A DNA stretch of 10,895 bases from Phycisphaerae bacterium. Its GTDB lineage: Bacteria > Planctomycetota > Phycisphaerae > UBA1845 > PWPN01. A program made the translations under genes and the position numbers. The first letter of the stretch is position 1, and the number at the start of each line of letters is the position of its first letter. The notes beneath the pieces were generated by a model that made no database searches, was not told the origin of the DNA, and was given only the letters and a program-made list of their open reading frames with translations. Below, in pieces: positions 1 to 7,335 of the stretch. The stretch is taken from contig JAPKGY010000036.1 of assembly GCA_026647385.1 (NCBI GenBank), forward strand, positions 1 to 10,895, in the 5' to 3' direction.

Positions 1-24
1 AAACGTGAACACCCTCTTACGGCG

Positions 25-33
25 TGGTATGCT
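25..33 (+). promoter_or_regulatory. Candidate extended -10 promoter for the amidohydrolase gene
   Basis: The sequence TGGTATGCT has a TG one base before a TATGCT -10 hexamer (4 of 6 to TATAAT). The -35 position 17 bases upstream (GTGAAC, 5-10) is poor, as expected of an extended -10 type. It would start transcription near base 40, just ahead of the Shine-Dalgarno sequence GGAGG at 46-50. Because the window begins here, a promoter further upstream cannot be excluded. Confidence 0.3.
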
Positions 34-57
34 GGATTGGCCTTCGGAGGGCTCGGC

Positions 58-1476
58 ATGATCCGTCGATCTGTCGCGTACGGTCTTCTGTGCAATGCGG
101 TTATCCTCTCCTATGCAAGCGCGCAGGCTCCGCGCGATGCCGATGGCCTCGCCCGCATCCTGGCCGGGCTGAACGGCGTCCCGGCGATCGATACGCACGA
201 CCACCTCTGGCCATTCGATCAGTTCCGATCGTACGAAAAGACGCCCTATGGCCGGGGCATGAACCTGTGGGCGGTCTGGCACAACAGCTACACCCGATGG
301 CTCGTTCTGCCTACCCCCTGGGAATCCTACACCCGTTTCGACGAGTGGTGGGCCGACGCCCGCGACGACTTCGTCGACATTCAAGACACCAGCTTCTATC
401 GATACATGTTGCCCGCGTTCCGGGACCTGTACGGGCTGGACTATAACCGCATCACCGAGGCGCAGGCCCGGGATCTCGATCGGCGCATCTACGACAACTA
501 TCGCGACCCGAAATGGGTCTACCACGTCGTCACCGAGCGGGCTAACATCGAGTTGATGTTCATCGATCCGTCCCGGGATCGCCTGGGTCTCAAGGAGTAC
601 TACCCGTTCCAGGTCCTGGTCCTGAACATCACCCGGCTGCTCGACGGCTTTCACTCGACGGAGTTCAAGCACGCCGACGAGAACCCCTACGTGCTGGCCG
701 GCCGGTGGGGGATGGAGATCAAATCCCTCGACGATTACGTGGCCCTGCTCGATCGGTTAATCGCCGACGCCAAGGCCCGCGGCGCGGCCTGTCTGAAAAA
801 CGTGTCGGCCTACGACCGGACCATCGAATTCCGCGACACGGCGCGAGAGCGGGCCGAGGCTGCGTTCGGCCGGCCGCGGACAGAGCTTACACCCGAGCAG
901 GTTCGCGACTTCGAGGACTTCGTCATGTGGCGGATCACCGGACTGGCTGCCCGGCACGACCTGCCTCTGCAAATCCACACCGGCGCCGCCGACATCCGGG
1001 GCTCCAATCCGCTGCTGCTGCTGGAACTGATCCACGCCAACCGAAAAACGAAGTTCATTCTCTTCCACGGCGGATTCCCCTGGGTCGAGGACGCCGGCCA
1101 AATCGCCATGACCTACCGGCGGAATGTCTGGCTCGATGCGGTCTGGCTGCCGACGCTGAGCTACTCGATCGCCAAACGGGCCTTCCATGAGTGGCTCGAG
1201 ATGGTCCCCTCCTCGCGCATCATGTGGGGCGGCGACGGGCTCACACCCGAAAGCATCTACGGCGCGACCGTCACGATGCGTCGCTGCCTGGCCGAGGTTC
1301 TCGCCGAGAAGGTCGCCGCCGGCGCCATGACCGAGGAGCGAGCCTTGCAGGTCGGCCGCCAAATCCTTCGCGAGAACGCCCTCCAACTCTTCCCCCAACT
1401 GAAAGACCGTCTCTGGAAACACAAGGGGCCGCTCGAGCCGCCGCCGGCGACGCAGCCGGCCTCCGATGGGTATTGA
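58..1476 (+). CDS. Exported amidohydrolase (amidohydrolase-2 / metal-dependent TIM-barrel family)
   Basis: This encodes a 472-residue hydrolase of the amidohydrolase superfamily, whose members use one or two divalent metals in a TIM barrel to hydrolyse or decarboxylate their substrates. The N-terminus has arginines, a hydrophobic stretch and an ASA-Q site near residue 22, so it is probably exported by Sec. The first-strand metal motif THDH gives H47 and H49. Later barrel signatures are LQIHTG (H307), LFHGG (H337) and MWGGDG (D393), in the usual order His-His, His, His, Asp. The ATG at 58 is preferred because GGAGG (46-50) lies seven bases upstream; an in-frame TTG at 37 would add seven residues and absorb that ribosome site. 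The reductase gene starts 32 bases downstream, so co-transcription is likely. The substrate cannot be told from the sequence. The family call is firm; the role is open. Confidence 0.87.
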   Translation: MIRRSVAYGLLCNAVILSYASAQAPRDADGLARILAGLNGVPAIDTHDHLWPFDQFRSYEKTPYGRGMNLWAVWHNSYTRWLVLPTPWESYTRFDEWWADARDDFVDIQDTSFYRYMLPAFRDLYGLDYNRITEAQARDLDRRIYDNYRDPKWVYHVVTERANIELMFIDPSRDRLGLKEYYPFQVLVLNITRLLDGFHSTEFKHADENPYVLAGRWGMEIKSLDDYVALLDRLIADAKARGAACLKNVSAYDRTIEFRDTARERAEAAFGRPRTELTPEQVRDFEDFVMWRITGLAARHDLPLQIHTGAADIRGSNPLLLLELIHANRKTKFILFHGGFPWVEDAGQIAMTYRRNVWLDAVWLPTLSYSIAKRAFHEWLEMVPSSRIMWGGDGLTPESIYGATVTMRRCLAEVLAEKVAAGAMTEERALQVGRQILRENALQLFPQLKDRLWKHKGPLEPPPATQPASDGY

Positions 1477-1508
1477 CGCAGCCGTGGCCGATACCATAAA
1501 TTAGAGCT

Positions 1509-2753
1509 ATGGAAGGCGCCCGCCCGGTACCCGAGGACCTGCTCGAAGCGAACTGGCAGCTTCCTATCGAGGATCTGCGGGATTCGCGATGGGAGGTCGT
1601 CGTCGTCGGAGCAGGGCCGGCCGGCGCCATGTGCGCCCTGCACCTGGCCCGCGCGGGCCGGCGCGTCCTTTTGCTCGATCAGGCTCATTTCCCGCGAGAA
1701 AAGACCTGCGGCGACGGCCTCATCTTCGATGCCTTCAACGAGTTGAATCGCGTCGGCCTGCTCGACGCCGTCCGCAGTCTCGGCCGCGTCGTCTCCTCCG
1801 CTTCCATTACCAGCCCGTCCGGCTTTGAGTTCCACATCCCGGCCGAGTACATCACGCTCAAACGCCGCACGCTCGACGCTCTCGTCGCCCGCGAAGCCGT
1901 CCGGTCCGGGGCGATCTTTCATTTCGGCGAGGGCGCCCACGTACGCATCAACCCGGACGATACCGTCCACCTGGAGATCGAGGAGTGTCCGCGCCCAATC
2001 ACTGCCCGCGTCCTCGTGATGGCCACCGGCTCAGCCGTCCGCTTCGCGCGCGAAGCGGGCGTCCTCGTTCGCCCGCAATCCTCGGCCGTCGCCACCCGTT
2101 GCTATGTCCGGTCGCGATTCCGGATCGACCGCATCGTCGGCGTGTATCTGCGCTCGACCGCACCGGGGTACGGCTGGATCTTTCCGATGAAGGACGATCT
2201 CTACAACGTCGGGTCGATCCTCTTCAGCCGCTATCGCCGCGGTCGACTCCCCCATTCCCACGAGGCGTACGACGCGTTCACTCGCTCGTCCGAGCCCGCC
2301 CGCCGACTCCTGGCCGAGGGCGAGGCCGTGAGCCCGCTCCGCTCCGCCATGATTCGCACCGGACTGGCCGGCTCGCGGCTCCTGGGGCCGGGCCCGGTCC
2401 TTACCGTCGGTGAGGCCGCCGGTTCGACGCTCCCGCTCTTGGCCGAGGGGGTTGGCAAAGCCATGCACACCGGCCGACTCGCCGCCGAGGTGATCCACGA
2501 AGCCCTCGCCGCCGACGACATCCGCGTGCTCGGCGAATACCCCCGGCGGATCGAGGCTGAGTTGCGCCGTTTCTATCGCGGACTCGCCCGGGCCGAGCGG
2601 TATGTGGGCATGCGGGCGGTCAACGATTTCATGTCCTGGCGCACGGCCCGCAGCCCGTTCCTGCAAAGCTGTCTCGCCGCCCTGATCAAAGGCTCCGCCG
2701 ACCCCGGCGACGTGTTTTCTCTCCATGCTGCCGTCCAGTCCCTCTGGCGTTAA
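1509..2753 (+). CDS. FAD-dependent oxidoreductase, geranylgeranyl reductase family
   Basis: This encodes a 414-residue flavoprotein of the group that includes geranylgeranyl reductases (ChlP and archaeal GGR) and related hydroxylase-like enzymes. Known members saturate isoprenoid chains of chlorophyll, quinones or lipids. After a 28-residue lead come the FAD dinucleotide fold VVVGAGPAGA (residues 31-40), the family motif FPREKTCGDG (61-70), a mid-protein YGWIFP (221-226) and the second FAD signature GEAAGSTLPLLAEGVGKAM (301-319). In that signature the usual GDAAG Asp is Glu. There is no signal peptide or obvious membrane span, so it is cytosolic or peripheral. The ATG at 1509 has only a weak purine stretch upstream (TTAGAG), which fits translation coupled to the preceding gene. 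The length agrees with the family. Substrate is unknown: a menaquinone side chain or a lipid isoprenoid would be reasonable guesses, and no carotenoid or archaeal-lipid gene is nearby to decide. Confidence 0.85.
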   Translation: MEGARPVPEDLLEANWQLPIEDLRDSRWEVVVVGAGPAGAMCALHLARAGRRVLLLDQAHFPREKTCGDGLIFDAFNELNRVGLLDAVRSLGRVVSSASITSPSGFEFHIPAEYITLKRRTLDALVAREAVRSGAIFHFGEGAHVRINPDDTVHLEIEECPRPITARVLVMATGSAVRFAREAGVLVRPQSSAVATRCYVRSRFRIDRIVGVYLRSTAPGYGWIFPMKDDLYNVGSILFSRYRRGRLPHSHEAYDAFTRSSEPARRLLAEGEAVSPLRSAMIRTGLAGSRLLGPGPVLTVGEAAGSTLPLLAEGVGKAMHTGRLAAEVIHEALAADDIRVLGEYPRRIEAELRRFYRGLARAERYVGMRAVNDFMSWRTARSPFLQSCLAALIKGSADPGDVFSLHAAVQSLWR

Positions 2754-2862
2754 TCGTGCCCGCCTTCGGGGTGGTTCGACCGCCTCGCTGTCCCGGTTCT
2801 GGTGCGCCGGTGTTTCATGGCAGGAGTGCATCCGAGATCGGGTGGCGAATCTCGTTGACGCG
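2754..2862. other. Intergenic leader region without a gene
   Basis: No credible reading frame is present. Just after the reductase stop, GGTGGT (2771-2776) and ACCGCC can form a short stem, and CGAGAT (2833-2838) pairs with ATCTCG (2849-2854). Neither is followed by a T-run, so neither makes a convincing intrinsic terminator. The open frame of 70 codons crossing this region has no ribosome site and runs through the hairpin that follows. Confidence 0.5.
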
Positions 2863-2896
2863 GGTGGCAGGGGCTAACTTGTTAGCCCACGCCACC
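2863..2896. repeat. Hairpin-forming REP-like palindrome
   Basis: The arm GGTGGC-AG-GGGCTAAC is followed by a two-base TT loop and then GTTAGCCC-AC-GCCACC. This gives fourteen Watson-Crick pairs broken only by an AG/AC internal mismatch. The pairing is seen directly. The style matches the dispersed GTGGGCTAAC-type palindromes I associate with planctomycete intergenic DNA (recollection, not a search). It has no T-tract, so it is not a canonical terminator, although it could stabilise or end the transcript coming from the reductase gene. Confidence 0.6.
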
Positions 2897-2964
2897 GGAC
2901 CTCGCCGGCTTATGCCGCTCTGGTGCCGATGCATCGCTATGACAAGGCGCCCCGATTTTGAGTC

Positions 2965-2994
2965 TTGACAATCCGCGCATTTCCATCTTAGCTA
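2965..2994 (+). promoter_or_regulatory. Candidate promoter upstream of aconitase
   Basis: A perfect -35 hexamer TTGACA (2965-2970) is followed 18 bases later by TAGCTA (2989-2994), a poor -10 match. Its position fits a transcript starting near 3000 and a leader of about 80 bases before the ATG at 3081. This would also rule out the longer reading frame beginning at 2958. Support rests mainly on the -35 box. Confidence 0.35.
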
Positions 2995-3080
2995 TGGCCC
3001 GCGTCGCGCCGACGCTCGGTTGCTTGCATCGGTGCGGAAGGTTCGACAAACCCGGTTCTCGGCCAAGGATAGAATTCGTT

Positions 3081-5795
3081 ATGTCCGAAAAAAGACACGA
3101 TCCGTTCGGTGCCGCCAGCCTGATGACCACGGCCAGCGGGACGGTCCGCATTTACCGCCTTCCCCGACTGGCCGAGACCGGCGTCGCGGACGTGGCCCGC
3201 CTGCCGTTCTCGATCCGGGTGCTTCTGGAAAGCCTCCTGCGTAATCTCGACGGCTTCGTGGTCACCGCCGACGACGTGAATCGGCTGGCCCAGTACGACC
3301 CGAAAACGCCGTCCACCGCCGAGTTGCCGTTCAAGCCGGGCCGGGTGGTCTTGCAGGATTTCACCGGTGTCCCCACGGTCGTCGACCTCGCCGCCATGCG
3401 GGCGGCTGTCAAATCGCTCGGCGGCGACCCCCGCCGGATCAATCCGCAGGTCCCGTGCGACCTGGTGATCGATCACTCCGTGCAGGTCGACGCATTTGGT
3501 TCCCCCAACGCGCTCGCCATCAACAAGGAGAAGGAGTTCGAGCGCAACCGCGAGCGCTACGAGTTCCTCAAGTGGGGTCAGCAGGCGTTTTCGAATTTCC
3601 GGGTCGTTCCGCCGGCCACGGGAATCATTCATCAGGTCAACCTCGAGTGCCTCGCCTCCCTGGTTCTGACCCGGGACGACTCGAGCGGCCAGCCGGTCGC
3701 CCTGCCGGACAGCCTCGTGGGCACCGACAGCCACACGACCATGATTAACGGCCTGGGCGTCGTGGGTTGGGGCGTGGGCGGCATCGAGGCGGAGGCCGTC
3801 ATGCTCGGCCAGCCCTTATACATGCTCACGCCGCAGGTCGTGGGCTTCCGGCTGTCCGGAACCCTCGCCCGCGGGGCGACGGCCACCGATCTGGTCCTCA
3901 CCGTCACCCAGATGCTGCGGGCCAAGGGCGTGGTCGGGAAATTCGTCGAGTTCTTCGGGCCGGGCGTGTCCGAAATGCCCCTGCCCGACCGGGCGACGGT
4001 GGCGAACATGGCTCCGGAGTATGGTGCCACTATGGGGTTCTTCCCGGTGGATTCGGAGACGCTCCGCTACCTGCGGCTGACCGGTCGGCCGGACGCTTTG
4101 GTGGACCTGGTCGAACGCTATTACAAGGAGCAGGGCCTGTTCCGCTCCGCCAACACGCCCGAACCGGTCTACAGCGAGGTGCTCGAACTGGACCTGGGCT
4201 CGGTCGAGCCGTGCCTGGCCGGCCCGAAACGCCCGCAGGATCGGGTGGTGCTGCGCCAGGTGAAACTGGCCTTCCGGGCGAGCCTCAAGGCGCCGCCGGC
4301 CGAGCGGGGCTTCGGACTGAACGGCGACGCGCTGAAACGCAAAGCCACCGTGACGATCGAGGGCGAGGCCGAGGAAATCACCCACGGGGCCGTCGCGATC
4401 GCCGCCATCACAAGCTGCACGAACACCTCGAACCCGTCGGTCATGATCGGCGCCGGGCTGGTCGCCAAGAAGGCCGTCGAGCGAGGCCTGCGGGTCAAGC
4501 CCTACGTCAAGACGAGCCTGTCCCCCGGCTCGCTGGTGGTGACCGACTACCTGAACAAGGCCGGCCTGACGCCGTACCTCGAGAAGCTCGGCTTCCACAC
4601 CACGGGCTACGGGTGCATGACCTGCATCGGCAACAGCGGCCCGCTGCCCGAACCGCTGGCCGCCGCCGTAACCGAGCACGATCTGGTCGCCGCCGCCGTG
4701 CTCAGCGGGAACCGGAACTTCGAGGGGCGCGTGAATCCGTTCGTGAAGGCGAACTACCTGGCCAGCCCGCCGCTGGTGGTGGTCTACGCGATCGCCGGGA
4801 CGATGGACATCGAGCTGAGCACCGAGCCGATCGCGACCGATCCGCAGGGCAAGCCGGTCTACCTGAGCGATATCTGGCCGACGCAGCTGGAGATCGACAA
4901 GGTCGTCGCGTCGTGCGTCACGCCCGAGCAGTTCAAGTCGCGATACGCGAATGTGTTCGCCGGCGAGGAGAGCTGGCGGGCCGTCCCGACCGCCGGCGGC
5001 GACCTGTACGACTGGCGGGACCAGAGTACCTATATCCAGCAGCCGCCGTTCTTTGTGGATCTCGGCATGGAGCCGGGGGCGGTGAAGGCGATCCAGTCCG
5101 CCCGCTGTCTGGCGGTCCTCGGCGACTCGGTGACGACGGATCACATCTCGCCGGCCGGCTCGATCAAGCCGGACAGCCCGGCTGGCAAATACCTCCAGGC
5201 ACTCGGCGTCCAGCCCGCCGACTTCAACAGCTACGGCTCCCGCCGGGGCAATGACCGGGTGATGGTCCGCGGCACGTTCGCCAATATCCGGCTCCGGAAC
5301 CTGCTGGCCCCCGGCACCGAGGGCGGCGTCAGCGTCCACCTGCCCAGCGGCGAGCAGATGTCGATCTACGACGTCGCCATGCGTTATCGGCGGGAGAACA
5401 CGCCGCTGGTCGTCCTGGCCGGCAAGGAGTACGGCTCCGGCTCGTCGCGCGACTGGGCCGCCAAGGGCACCATGCTCCTCGGCGTCCGGGCCGTCATCGC
5501 CGAAAGCTTCGAGCGCATCCACCGCAGCAACCTCGTGGGCATGGGCATCCTCCCGCTGCAATTCAAGCCGGGCGAGTCCGTCGGTTCGCTCGGTCTGACA
5601 GGCCGGGAGGTGTTCGACATCCAGATCGACGATTCCCTCACGCCCGGCGCGGAAGTGACCGTCGCCGCCCGCGACGAAGCCGGTAGCATCCGCACCTTCA
5701 AGGCCGTCAGCCGAATCGACACGCCCGTCGAGGTCGAATACTACCGCCACGGCGGAATTCTGCAGTACGTCCTGCGCAAACTGCTGAAGGAGTAG
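3081..5795 (+). CDS. acnA: Aconitate hydratase A (aconitase, 4Fe-4S)
   Basis: This aconitase interconverts citrate and isocitrate through cis-aconitate in the cytosolic TCA cycle. It has 904 residues, close to the AcnA/IRP1 type (about 890). Signatures run in family order: VGTDSHTTMINGLGVVGWG, then TSCTNTSNPS with cluster ligand C446, then GYGCMTCIGNSG with C512 and C515. The 66- and 3-residue ligand spacings equal those of IRP1 (437/503/506). In the C-terminal swivel domain come GSGSSRDWAAKG (R790 in the substrate-binding region) and SFERIHRSNLVGMG. The frame is open back to 2958, but the ATG at 3081 is preferred: it gives the normal N-terminus, AAGGAT lies about ten bases upstream, and a candidate promoter falls inside the longer frame. 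No TCA-cycle partner is adjacent, so it is probably transcribed alone. AcnA-type proteins can bind RNA when they lose their cluster; nothing here tests that. Confidence 0.98.
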   Translation: MSEKRHDPFGAASLMTTASGTVRIYRLPRLAETGVADVARLPFSIRVLLESLLRNLDGFVVTADDVNRLAQYDPKTPSTAELPFKPGRVVLQDFTGVPTVVDLAAMRAAVKSLGGDPRRINPQVPCDLVIDHSVQVDAFGSPNALAINKEKEFERNRERYEFLKWGQQAFSNFRVVPPATGIIHQVNLECLASLVLTRDDSSGQPVALPDSLVGTDSHTTMINGLGVVGWGVGGIEAEAVMLGQPLYMLTPQVVGFRLSGTLARGATATDLVLTVTQMLRAKGVVGKFVEFFGPGVSEMPLPDRATVANMAPEYGATMGFFPVDSETLRYLRLTGRPDALVDLVERYYKEQGLFRSANTPEPVYSEVLELDLGSVEPCLAGPKRPQDRVVLRQVKLAFRASLKAPPAERGFGLNGDALKRKATVTIEGEAEEITHGAVAIAAITSCTNTSNPSVMIGAGLVAKKAVERGLRVKPYVKTSLSPGSLVVTDYLNKAGLTPYLEKLGFHTTGYGCMTCIGNSGPLPEPLAAAVTEHDLVAAAVLSGNRNFEGRVNPFVKANYLASPPLVVVYAIAGTMDIELSTEPIATDPQGKPVYLSDIWPTQLEIDKVVASCVTPEQFKSRYANVFAGEESWRAVPTAGGDLYDWRDQSTYIQQPPFFVDLGMEPGAVKAIQSARCLAVLGDSVTTDHISPAGSIKPDSPAGKYLQALGVQPADFNSYGSRRGNDRVMVRGTFANIRLRNLLAPGTEGGVSVHLPSGEQMSIYDVAMRYRRENTPLVVLAGKEYGSGSSRDWAAKGTMLLGVRAVIAESFERIHRSNLVGMGILPLQFKPGESVGSLGLTGREVFDIQIDDSLTPGAEVTVAARDEAGSIRTFKAVSRIDTPVEVEYYRHGGILQYVLRKLLKE

Positions 5796-5801
5796 CGGAG
5801 G

Positions 5802-5846
5802 CCCTTCATCCCCTTCACACCCTTTACACCCTTCATCCCCTTCACG
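5802..5846. repeat. Tandem array, five 9-base units (CCCTTCAYC-like)
   Basis: Five consecutive units follow each other without gaps: CCCTTCATC, CCCTTCACA, CCCTTTACA, CCCTTCATC and CCCTTCACG. The array begins six bases after the aconitase stop and is strongly strand-asymmetric (pyrimidine-rich on +). Read on the minus strand, the period of three codons gives a Gly-Met/Val-Lys repeat. I regard that as a by-product and not as a protein. Confidence 0.85.
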
Positions 5847-5857
5847 CTCTCCATCTT

Positions 5858-5926
5858 CTTCCTTCGCGTCCTTCGTGGTTTAATCCTTTTTTTCACCACG
5901 AAGATCACGAAGGACACGAAGGAAGG
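5858..5926. repeat. Inverted repeat of CACGAAGGA-type 9-base units
   Basis: The left arm CTTCCTTCGCGTCCTTCGTGGT (5858-5879, shown here only to define the arm's ends) faces a right arm of three 9-base units, CACGAAGAT, CACGAAGGA and CACGAAGGA (5897-5923). ACCACGAAG at 5895-5903 is the exact complement of the inner left arm. A 15-base T-rich loop containing seven Ts lies between. Elements reading 'TTCACCACGAAGGACACGAAGG' in style are widespread in environmental bacterial genomes and often mis-annotated as small proteins; that is recollection. The T-run is in the loop and not after the stem, so this is not a standard terminator, though it may still form the 3' end of the aconitase message. Confidence 0.8.
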
Positions 5927-6166
5927 TGCGTGAAAAGCGGGGGTTTTTTGAGACTGTGGCATCATTGCGGAGTCATCAGGCCCCGATCGCTCCGCCACCA
6001 TCGGTATTCTCTCCTGTTCTCCTTCTCAGCGGCCGCCGCGCTGCCGCCAAACCAATCCGCCTGTAGACTCGCTGTTCGGGGCCGTTTTCGGCGTTCCGGC
6101 GCGGAATTCCGGAGAATCGATCGGCCGCTCTCGACGAAAACGGCCTCAAAAAAACGCGGCCCGGTC
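5927..6166. other. Gene-free upstream region with an 11-base inverted repeat
   Basis: No credible gene is present. GGCCGTTTTCG at 6080-6090 is perfectly complementary to CGAAAACGGCC at 6135-6145. Inside lie a smaller TCCGG/CCGGA stem (6095-6099 with 6109-6113) and the palindrome GGAATTCC (6103-6110). The structure ends about 20 bases before the candidate promoter of the zinc-ribbon gene, so it is more likely an operator or DNA-level element, or an old repeat, than part of that gene's leader. Confidence 0.4.
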
Positions 6167-6196
6167 TTGATTCTCCGCCCTCTGCCTGGATAGCAT
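6167..6196 (+). promoter_or_regulatory. Candidate sigma-70-type promoter for the zinc-ribbon gene
   Basis: TTGATT (6167-6172, 4 of 6) is separated by 18 bases from TAGCAT (6191-6196, 4 of 6). Transcription would start near 6203, giving a short leader that includes the ribosome site GGGAGG at 6211-6216, six bases ahead of the ATG at 6223. The geometry is good, but the hexamers are ordinary. Confidence 0.4.
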
Positions 6197-6222
6197 TCAA
6201 GGGAAGAGCGGGGAGGTGGGCG

Positions 6223-7278
6223 ATGAGACTTCGTCGCCGCGCTGCATCCCGCCAACACAGCCTGCACCCGCGGATGTGGGTATTGTTCGTCGTCTCGTGG
6301 GTGTCGATCGTCGCGGTGGATTGCCTGGCTCAGTGGGACCACCAGCGCCGCTGCACGAAGTGGTTCCTGCAGACCGAGCCTTCCCCAGACCGGGTCGCGA
6401 CGATCCTCAAGCCTCTGAGCGAGCGAGAGGAGCGGTTCTCGCCTCCTGATTCCCAGCGACAACAGGTCATCTGCGCATCGGATGCACCGCTCTGGCGGCG
6501 TCTGGCCTGCGTGGTCGAGGATAGCTATTACTGGCACATGCGCAGGGTCTCGCGAGCGCAGCTTGAAGCCATGATTGACCAGAGCCGGCCGTTGCCGTCC
6601 GGGAAGCAGTCGCGGGACTGCTGGCGAGTCTTGAGCAACGTGTCAGGCCGCGAGGTCGTGGGATTCACCGACCCCGAGACGAGGATCGAGTTGGCCTTCG
6701 TGTTTGAAAAGGGCTATCTCACCTCCTATTCCGTTGCGAAATCCAGCCACGATATGCCGCGTATGCCCGACTGGTGGACGCGGGCGAAGATGTGCCAGGA
6801 ACTGCTCGAATACGGGTGGTATGGTTGGTTGTGTCTTGGCCTGGCCGCCGTTGCCCTGCGCGCGTGTCGCGTCCTGCTGGCGGAGCTCGCGCTGATGCTG
6901 GCGATCAGCGTGTGGGTGTCGCATCTGCCCTCGCCCCTGTGCCCGGAGTGTTGGGTCCGCCTGGCCGGCCTCCGAGCGCATCCCTGGGATGCGGTCATGA
7001 TTTGTACGAGCCTGACGCTGCTGTCCTGGGCGTACTTCTCGTGGCGGGCCGTGAGCCTGATCCGGTGCCCGGTGTGCGATTACAATCTGAGAGGCAATAT
7101 AAGCGGGATCTGTCCGGAGTGCGGGTCGGCCGTCCCGCCCGAAACCAGGGAGCGCCTGGCGGGCGCTCGGGGGCAGGCCGGCTGCGACGTGCCCCGGCCT
7201 GACCAGGCCGCGGCGAAGGAGGACGGCGAATTCCTGTCGCCTCACGACCTGCCCATGCATCTCGGCAGCCTCGATTAG
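6223..7278 (+). CDS. Membrane protein with C-terminal zinc ribbon (planctomycete-type, function unknown)
   Basis: This 351-residue protein is not a recognised enzyme. A basic N-terminus (MRLRRR) leads into one membrane span (about 18-37). A polar domain of roughly 155 residues follows (40-195), probably outside the cytoplasm. A cluster of three hydrophobic segments comes next (about 198-215, 217-233 and 254-280). Immediately after the last span is a zinc ribbon with C282/C285 and C297/C300 (CPVCDYNLRGN...CPECG), then a tail rich in Ala, Gly and charged residues. The CPxCxYNLRG...CPECG ribbon is a hallmark of small membrane proteins in planctomycetes, mostly unstudied. A second Cys pair between the spans (LCPEC, 240-243) is unusual. 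The start is supported by GGGAGG at 6211-6216. It seems to be transcribed alone and faces the esterase gene across a gene-free kilobase. A sensor or assembly role is speculation. Confidence 0.8.
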   Translation: MRLRRRAASRQHSLHPRMWVLFVVSWVSIVAVDCLAQWDHQRRCTKWFLQTEPSPDRVATILKPLSEREERFSPPDSQRQQVICASDAPLWRRLACVVEDSYYWHMRRVSRAQLEAMIDQSRPLPSGKQSRDCWRVLSNVSGREVVGFTDPETRIELAFVFEKGYLTSYSVAKSSHDMPRMPDWWTRAKMCQELLEYGWYGWLCLGLAAVALRACRVLLAELALMLAISVWVSHLPSPLCPECWVRLAGLRAHPWDAVMICTSLTLLSWAYFSWRAVSLIRCPVCDYNLRGNISGICPECGSAVPPETRERLAGARGQAGCDVPRPDQAAAKEDGEFLSPHDLPMHLGSLD

Positions 7279-7335
7279 CGCCGCTTCCGGTAGGAGAGTT
7301 TCGCGCTATGGGGGGCGGGCATCTCGCCGCAGGTG

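Noticed and set aside
37..57. TTG start seven codons upstream for the amidohydrolase
   Set aside because: It lies before the ribosome site GGAGG (46-50), which is ideally spaced for the ATG at 58, and the signal peptide reads naturally from that ATG.
2756..2968. 70-codon open frame between the reductase and aconitase
   Set aside because: It has no ribosome site, crosses the REP-like hairpin, and has no sensible protein features.
3816..5750. A 644-codon open frame on the minus strand opposite aconitase
   Set aside because: It is a codon-bias shadow of a high-GC gene: it lies wholly within acnA, shows no family motif, and is rich in Arg, Gly, Asp and His in the way antisense frames usually are.
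5802..5923. CRISPR array
   Set aside because: The repeats are 9 bases long and contiguous without spacers, so they are simple tandem or inverted repeats.
5939..5949. GGGGGTTTTTT as an intrinsic terminator of aconitase
   Set aside because: The T-run is preceded by a G-run, and no stem lies immediately upstream; the nearest hairpin ends about 17 bases earlier.
5741..6001. Small minus-strand protein with Gly-Met-Lys and Arg-Arg-Thr-Arg repeats
   Set aside because: The apparent protein is the translation of the two 9-base repeat arrays, a well-known source of spurious small ORFs.
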